Assembly: GCA_900769145.1 (NCBI GenBank)
Contig: CAAGFN010000088.1
Coordinates: 1-16,255 of the forward strand
Source: Rikenellaceae bacterium
GTDB taxonomy: Bacteria > Bacteroidota > Bacteroidia > Bacteroidales > UBA932
Length of the DNA stretch: 16,255 nt
Reading direction: 5' to 3'
The position numbers and the translations under genes were made by a program. Below the pieces are notes generated by a model. It was not told the origin of the DNA, did not search any database, and saw only the letters and a list, made by a program, of their open reading frames with translations. This document shows, piece by piece, positions 8,182 through 16,255 of the stretch; position 1 is the stretch's first letter, and every line of letters starts with the position of its first letter.

Positions 8182-9621
8182 CTAGTCTCCCCAAACAAGA
8201 TGGTCAACCCTTTCCCATTTGCTTACGGTGAGGGTTCCGCTCATCTGGATTGAGCCGCCGACCGAGATGGCTGAATAAGGAACCTTGAAGGTGTCATCTG
8301 TGCCGCTGTCGTCATTCTTTCCGTCAGCAATGGCATGTGCTATGACATTGTCATTCAGAATCCACTCCACATATACCCATTCATTGCCCTTTTCGTCAGT
8401 GTATTTGTCAATGTTGAAGCTGAGTACATTCTGCTTGTTTCCGTCCACAGGAACGCGGCAATAGGATGCCTCGTTATAGACATTGCTGCACCAAGGTGTG
8501 GTACTGAGCTGGGTCTTGCCGTCATTGATATGGAAACGGAGCTCGGTATAAGGCGTAGTGTTCCAGATGAAGAAACACCTGATATTGCCGCTGTAGGAAT
8601 CGAGGTAGATATTGTACCTTGCCGGCATCAGTTCGCCAGGGCCGTACCAGGTTCCTCCGCTGAGCACCTTGTCTACGACGGTCGTCGTAACCACAGGCTT
8701 GTTGGCCTGCTTGAAGCGCACTCGCTTCTCAAGTGGCGTGGCACCCTCAGCAGCCGCTGTCCTCAGGATGACTTCACCGGTACGGACACGTGTACCGATA
8801 TTGGCATCGACAAGAATCTGGAGATTGTCGTTCCCATCGTATGTTGTCTTGGCGAAGCTGTACCAGGTATCTTCCTCAGGGTCAGCTTTTTCCACTGTCC
8901 AACCCGTATTGGACTCGACAGCGATTGAGAGGGTCTGTGCTTCCTCATAGATACGGAACCACTGCCCGTTCTCAGGAGCCTCGATATTGAGTATCACACC
9001 GTTTTGAATGACTGCTACCTCCAGGGCTGCATCACCGTGCCTGTCATAGACGGTAACAATGCCTGTCCTCTGCTCACCAAGGTTCTTGAGAGCGGATACA
9101 GTCACGCTTCCGTCGAGACTTCCGGTTTCGCCGCTGACCAGGGAAAGCCATTCTCCTCCGGTGGTCACCTTCGCACTCCAGTCCTGGTTGGCCTTCACAG
9201 TGATTTCAGTGGTGCCGCCCTCCTGAAGAATATTTGTCACAGGCTCGTAGTCCAGATATGCGATACCTTTCTGGGTGATGGTGAATTCCTTGCCGACCCA
9301 GTAGTCGCTCTGGATTTTGATGATGTCAGTCCTGTCATCGAGGTCAATGTTCTCCTCGCAGACAATCGTGACGGTGGTGGTGTTTTCCATATCCCCCTCA
9401 CCGGATGAAGGGGTTATGGCATACCAGTCAGCAGTTCCGTAAACCATCCACGGATCCGTGCTCTTCACGAGGAAGGTGATGGTCTCCGGATTGCTCGCCT
9501 CCAGAAGATATGAATCCTCGACCCTGTATCTCAGGTCCACCCATTTCATCTGCTCCTTTTCGTCGGAGCAGGAGAAGAGGGCGAGAATGGAGGCCAGAAA
9601 TATTGTAGTTCTGTATTTCAT
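8182..9621 (-). CDS. BACON-domain surface glycan-binding lipoprotein (second of pair)
   Basis: Probable non-enzymatic surface glycan-binding protein in the position of SusE/SusF. The lipoprotein signal ends at ALFSC with C18; the following S-D-E resembles the Bacteroidetes lipoprotein export signal, which favours a cell-surface location. Three BACON-like beta-sandwich units follow, at about 28-118, 120-208 and 212-307. Each has the pattern of a Trp in the first half (DPWMVY, QDWSAK, TGWTVE), an R-T-G/D turn and a closing V/I-x-Q strand (FTITQKG, VAVIQNG, RFKQAN). Residues about 315-479 are an aromatic-rich domain with alternating beta strands, possibly a concanavalin-like lectin fold. No catalytic motif is visible. 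It lies 6 nt after its paralogue and 37 nt before GH16. The BACON call is good; ligand and C-terminal fold are unknown. Confidence 0.85.
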   Translation of the reverse strand: MKYRTTIFLASILALFSCSDEKEQMKWVDLRYRVEDSYLLEASNPETITFLVKSTDPWMVYGTADWYAITPSSGEGDMENTTTVTIVCEENIDLDDRTDIIKIQSDYWVGKEFTITQKGIAYLDYEPVTNILQEGGTTEITVKANQDWSAKVTTGGEWLSLVSGETGSLDGSVTVSALKNLGEQRTGIVTVYDRHGDAALEVAVIQNGVILNIEAPENGQWFRIYEEAQTLSIAVESNTGWTVEKADPEEDTWYSFAKTTYDGNDNLQILVDANIGTRVRTGEVILRTAAAEGATPLEKRVRFKQANKPVVTTTVVDKVLSGGTWYGPGELMPARYNIYLDSYSGNIRCFFIWNTTPYTELRFHINDGKTQLSTTPWCSNVYNEASYCRVPVDGNKQNVLSFNIDKYTDEKGNEWVYVEWILNDNVIAHAIADGKNDDSGTDDTFKVPYSAISVGGSIQMSGTLTVSKWERVDHLVWGD

Positions 9622-9627
9622 AATTGA

Positions 9628-11103
9628 TTATTCAGCAGGTTCGTAAACAATGCTCTTGACGAGGCAGTAATCATCGGCGCCAGGAGTGCCGGTGCTCTCG
9701 ATTGTCATACGGCAGCCATTGTCACTTGCAGCGAAATCAGTTCTTCCCGCCTGGGTTCCGTAAAGAGTACCGTTGACATAGATGCTGATGGCAAGTTTGC
9801 CGGCAGCGTTTGGATCATCCTCAACCACGAATTCCACTTTCCTGAAATCAGCCAGCGGCATGAAATCAGCCTCGGTCTTCTTGATTGGCGCAATCCAGCC
9901 GAAGCCTCCTGCGCAGCGGTACAAGTATGTGCCGTTCTCAAAATGGAGCTTGTAGTTGGCCGCAGATGTCGGGCTCGTGAATCCCATACCGAACTTGGCA
10001 GTCGCCGATGCGGAGATGCCGGCATATTCGATGGTAGTGCGGCCCTTCTTGATAAGGAACTTGGAAGCCACGAGCTCGCCGTTCTGTATCTTGATCTTGG
10101 TAGCGCCTGTAGCCTCGTCATATCCGAGGTTGCATCCGGCCGTGATGTCGAACTTGAGATTAGGGTTGGTAACGGTGAAGGTCACCCCGTCAAATCCGTC
10201 GATAATATCCACGGTGGTGAGGAGGATTTCACCTGTGAGAGGCTGGAGAGTATTGTTGTCACCGACAGTGATTTTCAGCTGGCCGTCAGCGGTTTTCTCT
10301 GCCGAAAGCCATCCTGCATACTCCTGTGGCACCTGAACCTTCCATTCCTTGTTGGAACGGATTTTCACCACCTTCTCCCCGCTGGTGTCTCCGAGTTCGA
10401 ATTCAATGAGATTGGACTCCGGATTCTCCTCAAGTTCAATGATTACTCCGTTCTGGGTCACGGTGAAGGTGTATGAGTCATAGTCAGTCTTCACTGTCAG
10501 CTGGCCTGAACGAACTGCGCCCGGGTTAGCGGGAACATTGACGGTAATCACTTCCTCGGCACCGTCCTCTGAGCCTTCGCCGCTCTTCTTGTCAATTGCA
10601 GAGAGGAAAGAGCTGGAAGGAATGATTTCCCAGGCTTTGTTGGAGACAATGCTGAAGCTGAATTGCTGGCCTTCCGTGGCTATCCTCTCATCGAAAGGAA
10701 TGACAGTAAGACTCTGCCTTGAGGACTGTGTGACAGTGAATGTCCTGGTCTCCTCAATGCCGTCGGCAGAAATCACGAACGTCGCAGTCCTGGCCTTACG
10801 TCCGTCATACTCCTCCGCGATAATCTCCACCTCGGATACAAGGGATGAAGTGGCGCTCATTGAAGGAGTGGCCTTGCACCACTGGCTGTCGCCGGTAATG
10901 CGCCAAGGGGTATTGGAGCTGATGTTGAATACAACCCTGTCCGGAGAAACCGCATTCACACGGTAATTGTCCAGGACGTCAACCTCGATTTTGAGAGGTG
11001 CATCTGCCTGGGAATCAATACTGAACTCCTGGCAGGCCGCTGCTGCAAACACTCCGCCCGCTACTGCGGCCATCATTGATATATATTCGAATATCCTTTT
11101 CAT
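9628..11103 (-). CDS. BACON-domain surface glycan-binding lipoprotein (first of pair)
   Basis: Lipoprotein with signal peptide ending AAAC (C24), directly downstream of SusD (13-nt gap) where SusE-type glycan-binding proteins usually sit. Three BACON-like repeats occupy about 36-127, 130-218 and 220-312. Diagnostic strands are TPWRITGDSQW, FTVTQSS, KAWEII, FTVTQNG, KEWKVQV and FTVTNPN. Residues about 316-488 form a beta-rich C-terminal domain (YKLHFENGTYLYR, KVEFVVEDD, LAISIYVNGTLYG) with the pattern of a LamG/concanavalin-type jelly roll. No hydrolase signature is seen. BACON domains are proposed carbohydrate- or mucin-binding modules, so surface glycan capture is the likely role. Architecture and length (491 aa) match the next gene (479 aa), although the sequences are well diverged. 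Confidence 0.85.
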   Translation of the reverse strand: MKRIFEYISMMAAVAGGVFAAAACQEFSIDSQADAPLKIEVDVLDNYRVNAVSPDRVVFNISSNTPWRITGDSQWCKATPSMSATSSLVSEVEIIAEEYDGRKARTATFVISADGIEETRTFTVTQSSRQSLTVIPFDERIATEGQQFSFSIVSNKAWEIIPSSSFLSAIDKKSGEGSEDGAEEVITVNVPANPGAVRSGQLTVKTDYDSYTFTVTQNGVIIELEENPESNLIEFELGDTSGEKVVKIRSNKEWKVQVPQEYAGWLSAEKTADGQLKITVGDNNTLQPLTGEILLTTVDIIDGFDGVTFTVTNPNLKFDITAGCNLGYDEATGATKIKIQNGELVASKFLIKKGRTTIEYAGISASATAKFGMGFTSPTSAANYKLHFENGTYLYRCAGGFGWIAPIKKTEADFMPLADFRKVEFVVEDDPNAAGKLAISIYVNGTLYGTQAGRTDFAASDNGCRMTIESTGTPGADDYCLVKSIVYEPAE

Positions 11104-11116
11104 ATCTGTATGTATT

Positions 11117-12811
11117 TTACCAACCTATGTTCTGTGGATAGAGATTATTGTTCTTGAAAAGTTCGGACTGTGGTATCGGGTAGAGATACATCTTGTCAGC
11201 CCATTTGCGGTTCTCATAGACCTGTCTGTAATAGCTGAATGTTCCGTCATCATTCTTGCGGACCTTTACGCCACGAAGTTCACGCTGGGTTTCCGCACCG
11301 ATTTTCCAGCGGCGGACATCCCAGAAGCGGTGGTCTTCGAAAGCGAACTCCACGCGCCATTCATTCCGGAGCCTGGTGATGAACTCGTCATAGCCGCAGG
11401 CAGGGATTTCAGGCATACCGGCATTGATGCGGACCTGATTGAGAGCCCAGAGAGCGGAATAAGGGAATTCGGCATCTGTATGCTCCATATTGTCAGGGAA
11501 CGCATTGGCCATTGACTCGGCGTATGCCAGGAGGGTCTCGGCATATCTGTACACAATCCAGTGATGCTTGTTGGTGACAAGTTTGTCAGGTACAAAGCTC
11601 GTAGTCTCCTGAATGTATTTCTTGAGGTAATATCCCGTAGGAGTACCTCCTGCAATGACTTCCTGGCAGTCCCTTCCACCTTCCCAGATTTCTATCACAG
11701 AGCCTTTGAATGACATTCCGTTCGCAAGGACAGAGCGGTAGAACCGCGGATCCCTGCCTGAATAAGGATAGGCCGGGTCGAAGTCCGGGTCGTCACTCTG
11801 CCAGCCGATATCAGTGAGCGTGACACTGTACCCGTTCACTGTCTCGAACGCATCCACGAGGTTTTGGGACGGGAAGGTGGCGGTAGCTCCGCTCCTTTTG
11901 CCCTCAGTGAACCTGAGCGGGAAGTTGTTCAGCTCGAAATTGCTGTTGTCCGTGCCGATGACCATCATGACTGTCTCCTTTGAGGCAATGTTGTTGGCGC
12001 TTTCTGTCTTCTCCAGCACGTATGCTTCCGAATTGATGATATCCAGGGCAGCCTTTGCTGAGGCAAGCCATCTGTCCCTGTCACCGTCCGGGTTATGAAG
12101 AGGGCTGGCTGCATAGAGGAGGGCCTTGGACTTGACCGCCTGGGCGAAACCGCGGGTAACCCTGCCTATCTGCTGGCCAGGCTGGTTCTTGTAAGTCTCA
12201 GGAAGGTTCCCTGCGCATTCGTCACACTCAGCCACGATGAATTCAATCACCTTGTCGAACGGAGTCTTGGCAATGCTGTTGGCACCCTGTGCATCAAGCA
12301 CTTCGAGCGGCATTGCAATGTCTCCGTACCTCCTGGCAAGTTCGAAGAAATAATGTGCGCGGAGCACCCTTGCCTCGTAAGGGAAGAAAGCGAGTTTCTT
12401 GAGCCAGTTCTGATACTGGCCATTGTACTCGTAGCGGGAAAGATCGAGAGTTTCAATGTCCTTGATGAAGGCATTGGCGGCCCTGATTCCGGCATAAAGA
12501 CCCCAGGCATTGTCCACGGTATTCACAGCGGACCAGGAGCCGTTGTTGAAATACTGCACTTTACCTGAAGTGTTTCCGTACTCCGCATCATCGCAGGCTG
12601 CGTCGCGCATTGCACCTGACACTGTTCCCAGATCCTTCGGCATGTAGGAATACACGTTGGTAAGCATACTCTCCGCCGAATTGAAATATCTGTACATGTC
12701 CTCCTTGGTCTTCAGGCCGTTGGTCTCGTCGAAATCGAGGACATTGCAGCCGATGAAGGCGGGAAGCAGGAAAAATGCCGCAAATATTCTTTTGATATTC
12801 ATATTGTTCAT
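11117..12811 (-). CDS. SusD/RagB-family nutrient-binding lipoprotein
   Basis: Surface lipoprotein that caps the adjacent SusC transporter and delivers glycans to it. The signal peptide ends at AFIGC (C22). Hallmark blocks are the TPR-type YEARVLRAHYFFELARRYGD (about 145-164), GRVTRGFAQAVKSKALLYAA (about 216-235), the YRYAETLLAYAE helix, the FEDHRFWDVRRWK segment and the terminal LYPIPQSELFKNNNLYPQN stretch. Its 564 aa is normal for the family. It starts 11 nt after the SusC stop. ATGs at 12811 and 12802 are both possible; AGGA lies 2 nt before the first and 11 nt before the second, so the start is not firmly fixed. The ligand is not predictable from sequence; the neighbouring enzymes suggest Gal/HexNAc glycans. 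Confidence 0.94.
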   Translation of the reverse strand: MNNMNIKRIFAAFFLLPAFIGCNVLDFDETNGLKTKEDMYRYFNSAESMLTNVYSYMPKDLGTVSGAMRDAACDDAEYGNTSGKVQYFNNGSWSAVNTVDNAWGLYAGIRAANAFIKDIETLDLSRYEYNGQYQNWLKKLAFFPYEARVLRAHYFFELARRYGDIAMPLEVLDAQGANSIAKTPFDKVIEFIVAECDECAGNLPETYKNQPGQQIGRVTRGFAQAVKSKALLYAASPLHNPDGDRDRWLASAKAALDIINSEAYVLEKTESANNIASKETVMMVIGTDNSNFELNNFPLRFTEGKRSGATATFPSQNLVDAFETVNGYSVTLTDIGWQSDDPDFDPAYPYSGRDPRFYRSVLANGMSFKGSVIEIWEGGRDCQEVIAGGTPTGYYLKKYIQETTSFVPDKLVTNKHHWIVYRYAETLLAYAESMANAFPDNMEHTDAEFPYSALWALNQVRINAGMPEIPACGYDEFITRLRNEWRVEFAFEDHRFWDVRRWKIGAETQRELRGVKVRKNDDGTFSYYRQVYENRKWADKMYLYPIPQSELFKNNNLYPQNIGW

Positions 12812-12822
12812 ATTCCTACACG

Positions 12823-15591
12823 TTAAAAGTTGAATTTGACTCCGGCGTGGTATGACCTGACAGACGGATAGGCCAGCTGGAGCTGCTCCGGGTCGGCGAA
12901 GCCGAGATTGTCAAGGCTGAAGAGATTGCATCCCTGCACGAATACCTTCATATCGGCGAAACGGATCATCGATTTCGGGAAGGTGTAGGAGAGCACGAGA
13001 TTGCGGAGCTTGATGAATGAACCGTCACGGTACCAGAGGGAGCTTGCCCTGTAGTTGTTGGCATTGCCCTGGGTGGTGAGGCGTGGCATTGTAGCCAGTT
13101 CTGCGCTATGCTCTGACCATGGAATCTCGTTGTTCAGCCATGTCATCGAGATGTTGCCGTTCTCGACAAGAGGCTTGTAGAGCGGGCTGTCAAGCAGGGA
13201 TACAGTGACTCCGGTCATTCCCTGGAAGTCGGCTGCAAGCTCGAAGCCCTTGTAGCCAAGTTCAATGTTGAAGCCGAAATAGAAGCGTGGCAAGGTGGAG
13301 CCGAACATCCTCACGACATCCTTTGAGTCAATGACATTGTCCCCGTTCTGGTCCTTGTACTTCACGTCGCCCGGACGTACGGTGGAGAAGGTCTGCTGAG
13401 GAGAATTGTTGATTTCCATCTGGCTGGAGAAGAAGCCGATGGCCTCCAGACCGTAGCACTGGCCCACACGGTTGCCCTTGTGGTAGAGATAGTCGTACTC
13501 CTGATAGGCCTGGTTGTCATTGATGATTTCCGTGTTCAGGTAGGAGGCCGTGGCGCTGATGCCGTAGGTGAAGTCTCCCCTCCTGTCAATCCAGGAAATG
13601 GCGAAGTCAGCACCCTTGTACAGGTACTCCCCCTCGCAGACCTGACCTACGCCAATGCCGATGATCTCGGAAGTGGACGAGGATCCTGACACGAGAATAT
13701 CGCTTCTGTAGTCACGGAATCCGTTCACATAGAGATTCAGCCTGTTTCCGAATGCGGCGAAGTCGAGACCGAGAGTCATCTTCTCCGAACGTTCAGGTTT
13801 CAGTCCCACTACCGGAAGGTCACCCTCTGCGCTTCCGCTTACAGATGTCGCATTGCTGCCGAAAACATAGCCGTTGCCGCTTCCGTAGGCCTGGCGCCAA
13901 AGTTCGTGGGAAAGGCTGTTGTCCCAGCCGGAAATACCGTAGGAAGCCCTGATTTTCAATACGTCCAGCCAGTCAGCACCGCTGAGGAAATTCTCTCCTG
14001 CGATATTCCACGCTGCCGATACGGCCGGATAGAAATGGTATTTGGAGCCGGTCGGAAGATATGCGGAGCCGCTGTAGTTGGCCACTGCATTGAGCTCGTA
14101 ACGATTTCTGTATGTATAGGTAGCATTGAAAATGACGGACTGGTTGCGGGCCGTATTGTTCCTGCCGTTGCGCATTACCGAACGGAAGTCATACATTGCA
14201 GCCGCATGGACATTGTGGCCGTTGAAATTCCTGTCGTATGCGAGTTTAGCCTGGAAGTTGCTTCTCATCATGAGGGAATTGAAAGGCTGGGAATGTCCGA
14301 GTTCCTGGGAATCCTTTCCATAGACAGCAGGGGTTGTCACCAGCGTACCGTCCTCAGTAATGGCCGGGTATGTGTTCATATACCTGTAGGACTTGCTGGA
14401 AGTCTCGTTCATCCCTCCCCTGTTGTCGAAGGAAACGAGGAGTTCTGCTGAAAGTCCCTTGGTCAGGACATCGAGATTCTGCCTGAGACTGATGTCAGCG
14501 AGCAGGGTTCCGAACATGTTCCTGACATGTCCCTTGTCCATCAGAAGGGCCACGGGGTTGTTCTCGCCGTAAACCTGGTTGCCTCCGTATATGCCGTTGG
14601 CATACCTCACGGGGAATGCTGCAGACGGGGTATTCCAGATGGCCTTCATTATATTGTTCCTGCCGTATGCGGTGCCGCGGAGTTCCTGGAGATTGGCGGC
14701 AATGTGGGCACGGAGGAATGTAGTAGGAGTCAGGTCAAGGTCGAGGTTTGTCCGGACGCTCAGCCTGGTGTCGGTAGGCTTGGTGCTGTAGCGGTCATCC
14801 GTCGTGGTCTCCTTCAGCATTGACTTGTCACGATAATAGTCGATTACCGTATAGTAGCGGAATTTCTTGCTGCCTCCGTCGAATGTGAGCTGGAGCCTGT
14901 TGGTGTAGCCGACATTATTCATCGTCTCCTTCCACCAGTCCACGTCCGGGTATTCGTAAGGGAGATTTCCGTTTTTGAATGCGTCAAGTTCGGCATTGCT
15001 GTATCTCGGTGCAAGACCGTCATTGGCCATTGCCACATTCACGCAGTTTGCGTATGCGAAAGCGTCGGCAAACTCAGGGGCACGGAACTGGGTATTGACT
15101 CCGAACTGGTATTTCGCAGTCACATTGAGACGGCTCTCAGTGCCTCTTTTCGTAGTTACGTAGAGGATGCCGTTCGCTCCCTTCATTCCGTAGAGGGCAG
15201 CCGATGCGGCATCGGTGAGGAGGGTCACTGACTCGATTTCCTCTGAAGTCAGGTCGGAGAGATCCCTCGGGAAGCCGTCCACCAGCACGAGCGGGGTCTT
15301 GCCGTGGACAGAGAGCGTGCAGACATTGTCGGCAGAAGAACCGACTCCCTGCCTGACATTCAGGCCGGCAATCTTGCCGTAGAGTGCCTTGGCCACGTCA
15401 ATGTCGGCCGCATTCACGAACGCTCCCGCATCGACTCCCGCGGCTGAATAACTGCTGACCGGAAGGGCCGTCTCAATGTCATAGCCGACACTGATGGTAT
15501 CCGTCTGGGCGAGCGGCGATGTCTGGGCGAAGGCCGGGACAAAACCGCAGGTCAGCAGCACTGTGAATATATTCTTGATTGTATGATTCAT
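12823..15591 (-). CDS. SusC/RagA-family TonB-dependent outer-membrane transporter, short N-terminus
   Basis: Outer-membrane beta-barrel importing glycan fragments with TonB energy. The signal peptide is residues 1-22 (PAFAQ). A TonB-box-like DTISVGY follows at 31-37, then the plug at about 45-150 (ALYGKIAGLNV, LVLVDGFP, LTDAASAALYGMKGANGI), then the barrel, ending in a terminal Phe (KFNF) as outer-membrane proteins do. A loop reads GDVKYKDQNGDNVIDSKD, the EF-hand-like acidic segment common in SusC. At 922 aa it is shorter than the usual 1000-1100: the carboxypeptidase-regulatory-like N-terminal extension before the TonB box is missing, and the plug lacks the usual IRG stretch, reading LSVHG instead. 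No STN domain is present, so signalling to an anti-sigma factor is unlikely. It lies between two SusD genes; the downstream one is its partner by normal order. Confidence 0.95.
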   Translation of the reverse strand: MNHTIKNIFTVLLTCGFVPAFAQTSPLAQTDTISVGYDIETALPVSSYSAAGVDAGAFVNAADIDVAKALYGKIAGLNVRQGVGSSADNVCTLSVHGKTPLVLVDGFPRDLSDLTSEEIESVTLLTDAASAALYGMKGANGILYVTTKRGTESRLNVTAKYQFGVNTQFRAPEFADAFAYANCVNVAMANDGLAPRYSNAELDAFKNGNLPYEYPDVDWWKETMNNVGYTNRLQLTFDGGSKKFRYYTVIDYYRDKSMLKETTTDDRYSTKPTDTRLSVRTNLDLDLTPTTFLRAHIAANLQELRGTAYGRNNIMKAIWNTPSAAFPVRYANGIYGGNQVYGENNPVALLMDKGHVRNMFGTLLADISLRQNLDVLTKGLSAELLVSFDNRGGMNETSSKSYRYMNTYPAITEDGTLVTTPAVYGKDSQELGHSQPFNSLMMRSNFQAKLAYDRNFNGHNVHAAAMYDFRSVMRNGRNNTARNQSVIFNATYTYRNRYELNAVANYSGSAYLPTGSKYHFYPAVSAAWNIAGENFLSGADWLDVLKIRASYGISGWDNSLSHELWRQAYGSGNGYVFGSNATSVSGSAEGDLPVVGLKPERSEKMTLGLDFAAFGNRLNLYVNGFRDYRSDILVSGSSSTSEIIGIGVGQVCEGEYLYKGADFAISWIDRRGDFTYGISATASYLNTEIINDNQAYQEYDYLYHKGNRVGQCYGLEAIGFFSSQMEINNSPQQTFSTVRPGDVKYKDQNGDNVIDSKDVVRMFGSTLPRFYFGFNIELGYKGFELAADFQGMTGVTVSLLDSPLYKPLVENGNISMTWLNNEIPWSEHSAELATMPRLTTQGNANNYRASSLWYRDGSFIKLRNLVLSYTFPKSMIRFADMKVFVQGCNLFSLDNLGFADPEQLQLAYPSVRSYHAGVKFNF

Positions 15592-15610
15592 ATCAAGTAA
15601 GATTTAGATA

Positions 15611-16255
15611 TTATTTCCACCCCGGATTCTGGGTCATGCCGTAATCCTTGTTGATCTCGTTCTGCGGAATCGGAGCAAGATACCATCTGGTGTCCCAGTT
15701 GGACTGCCAATAGCGTCCGGAAAGGGTAATCTTCTCGAATGTGAATTCCGTAGGGTTGTTCAGGTCGTTGCCCTTGCTGCGGAGGCCGTAGAGGGTCTTG
15801 GTGAAGTCGTTCTGCCTATTGTGCCTGACAAGGTCAAACCATCTCACCTCCTCATAGCCGAGTTCCAGGGCCTTCTCGCGGAGAACCGCCTCACGGAAAG
15901 CGTCCTTTCCAAGGCCTGAAGGCAACGGGCCAAGACCGACACGGGCGCGGACATCATTGACCATCTTGTAGGCAGTCTCATCCGGGCGGCCGTCAGTCTC
16001 ATTGATAACCTCCGCATAGTCCAGCATTATCTCGGCGAGCCTGAGATATGGCCACTGCACCGGGCGGTTGTTCCTGTCCTTGGCCTCCTGGAGGATGAAC
16101 TTCATCACGAGGAAGCCTGAACCGTCCTTGAAAGAAGGATGGTTGGAATAAACCGGGGCAGCAGTTCCGTCGCAGTAGATGTCTCCCGGGCAGGCTACAT
16201 TCTCATACAGACGCGGGTCCCTGGTAGGAACCATCCGGCCGTCCTCATATTTGAA
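15611..16255 (-). CDS. SusD/RagB-family lipoprotein, C-terminal part (continues past window)
   Basis: The visible 214 residues are the C-terminal part of a second SusD. They include DPRLYENV, WPYLRLAEIMLDYAEVINE, the RARVGLGPLP and YEEVRWFDLVRHNR segments, and the terminal YLAPIPQNEINKDYG block. The frame is open to the right edge (first residues FKYEDGR), so the start, lipobox and N-terminal TPR half lie outside. Its stop is 19 nt before the SusC ATG, so it is co-transcribed with the rest. It is not the partner of that SusC in the usual SusC-then-SusD order; a further SusC is expected just upstream. Family assignment is secure. Confidence 0.93.
   Translation of the reverse strand, partial: FKYEDGRMVPTRDPRLYENVACPGDIYCDGTAAPVYSNHPSFKDGSGFLVMKFILQEAKDRNNRPVQWPYLRLAEIMLDYAEVINETDGRPDETAYKMVNDVRARVGLGPLPSGLGKDAFREAVLREKALELGYEEVRWFDLVRHNRQNDFTKTLYGLRSKGNDLNNPTEFTFEKITLSGRYWQSNWDTRWYLAPIPQNEINKDYGMTQNPGWK

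Noticed and set aside
8145..8207. Upstream ATG at 8207 as the GH16 start
   Set aside because: It would overlap the preceding BACON gene and put 21 hydrophilic residues before the lipoprotein signal; ATG at 8144 gives a normal lipobox at residue 18.
1..16255. CRISPR arrays, tRNA or rRNA genes, insertion sequences, phage genes
   Set aside because: No regularly spaced repeats, no cloverleaf or rRNA-like stretches and no transposase or integrase motifs seen; essentially all sequence is explained by the listed genes.

Overview
The window looks like a piece of a Bacteroidota (order Bacteroidales) chromosome. The evidence is a SusC/SusD pair plus a second SusD, BACON-domain lipoproteins, lipoprotein signal peptides ending in Cys, very tight gene spacing and mostly absent Shine-Dalgarno sequences. 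Base composition looks more GC-rich than typical Bacteroides. That would fit a Rikenellaceae-like or uncultured Bacteroidales lineage, but the sequence alone does not settle the genus.

Layout. Positions 1-1146 (+) hold an iron-containing, YqhD-type alcohol dehydrogenase that lacks only its first few residues at the window edge. Positions 1147-1273 are a short convergent intergenic stretch with a dispersed-repeat fragment and a strong hairpin terminator. Everything from 1274 to the right edge is one tightly packed minus-strand polysaccharide utilization locus (PUL). In order of transcription (right to left) it contains: the C-terminal half of a SusD (its SusC should lie beyond the window), a full SusC, its SusD, two similar lipoproteins each with three BACON-like domains and a lectin-like C-terminus, a GH16 lipoprotein endo-glycanase, a GH20 beta-N-acetylhexosaminidase and a LacZ-type GH2 beta-galactosidase with an extra ricin-like N-terminal domain. 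Gaps are -4 to 37 nt, so one polycistronic mRNA is likely. Its main promoter and any regulator are outside the window.

How the genes fit together. The GH16 and BACON lipoproteins would bind and cut a glycan at the cell surface, SusC/SusD would import the oligosaccharides, and the periplasmic GH20 and GH2 would remove beta-HexNAc and beta-Gal from the non-reducing end. The trio GH16 + GH20 + beta-galactosidase points to a Gal/GlcNAc-containing host-type glycan (mucin O-glycan or poly-N-acetyllactosamine) rather than a plant beta-glucan. This is inference from families and context.

Unusual points: a strong excess of the pentamer CATTG/CAATG in all reading frames and both orientations; a SusC without the usual N-terminal extension domain; twin BACON lipoproteins in the surface-binding slots; and a ricin-like module fused to LacZ. 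No RNA genes, CRISPR arrays or insertion sequences were seen.
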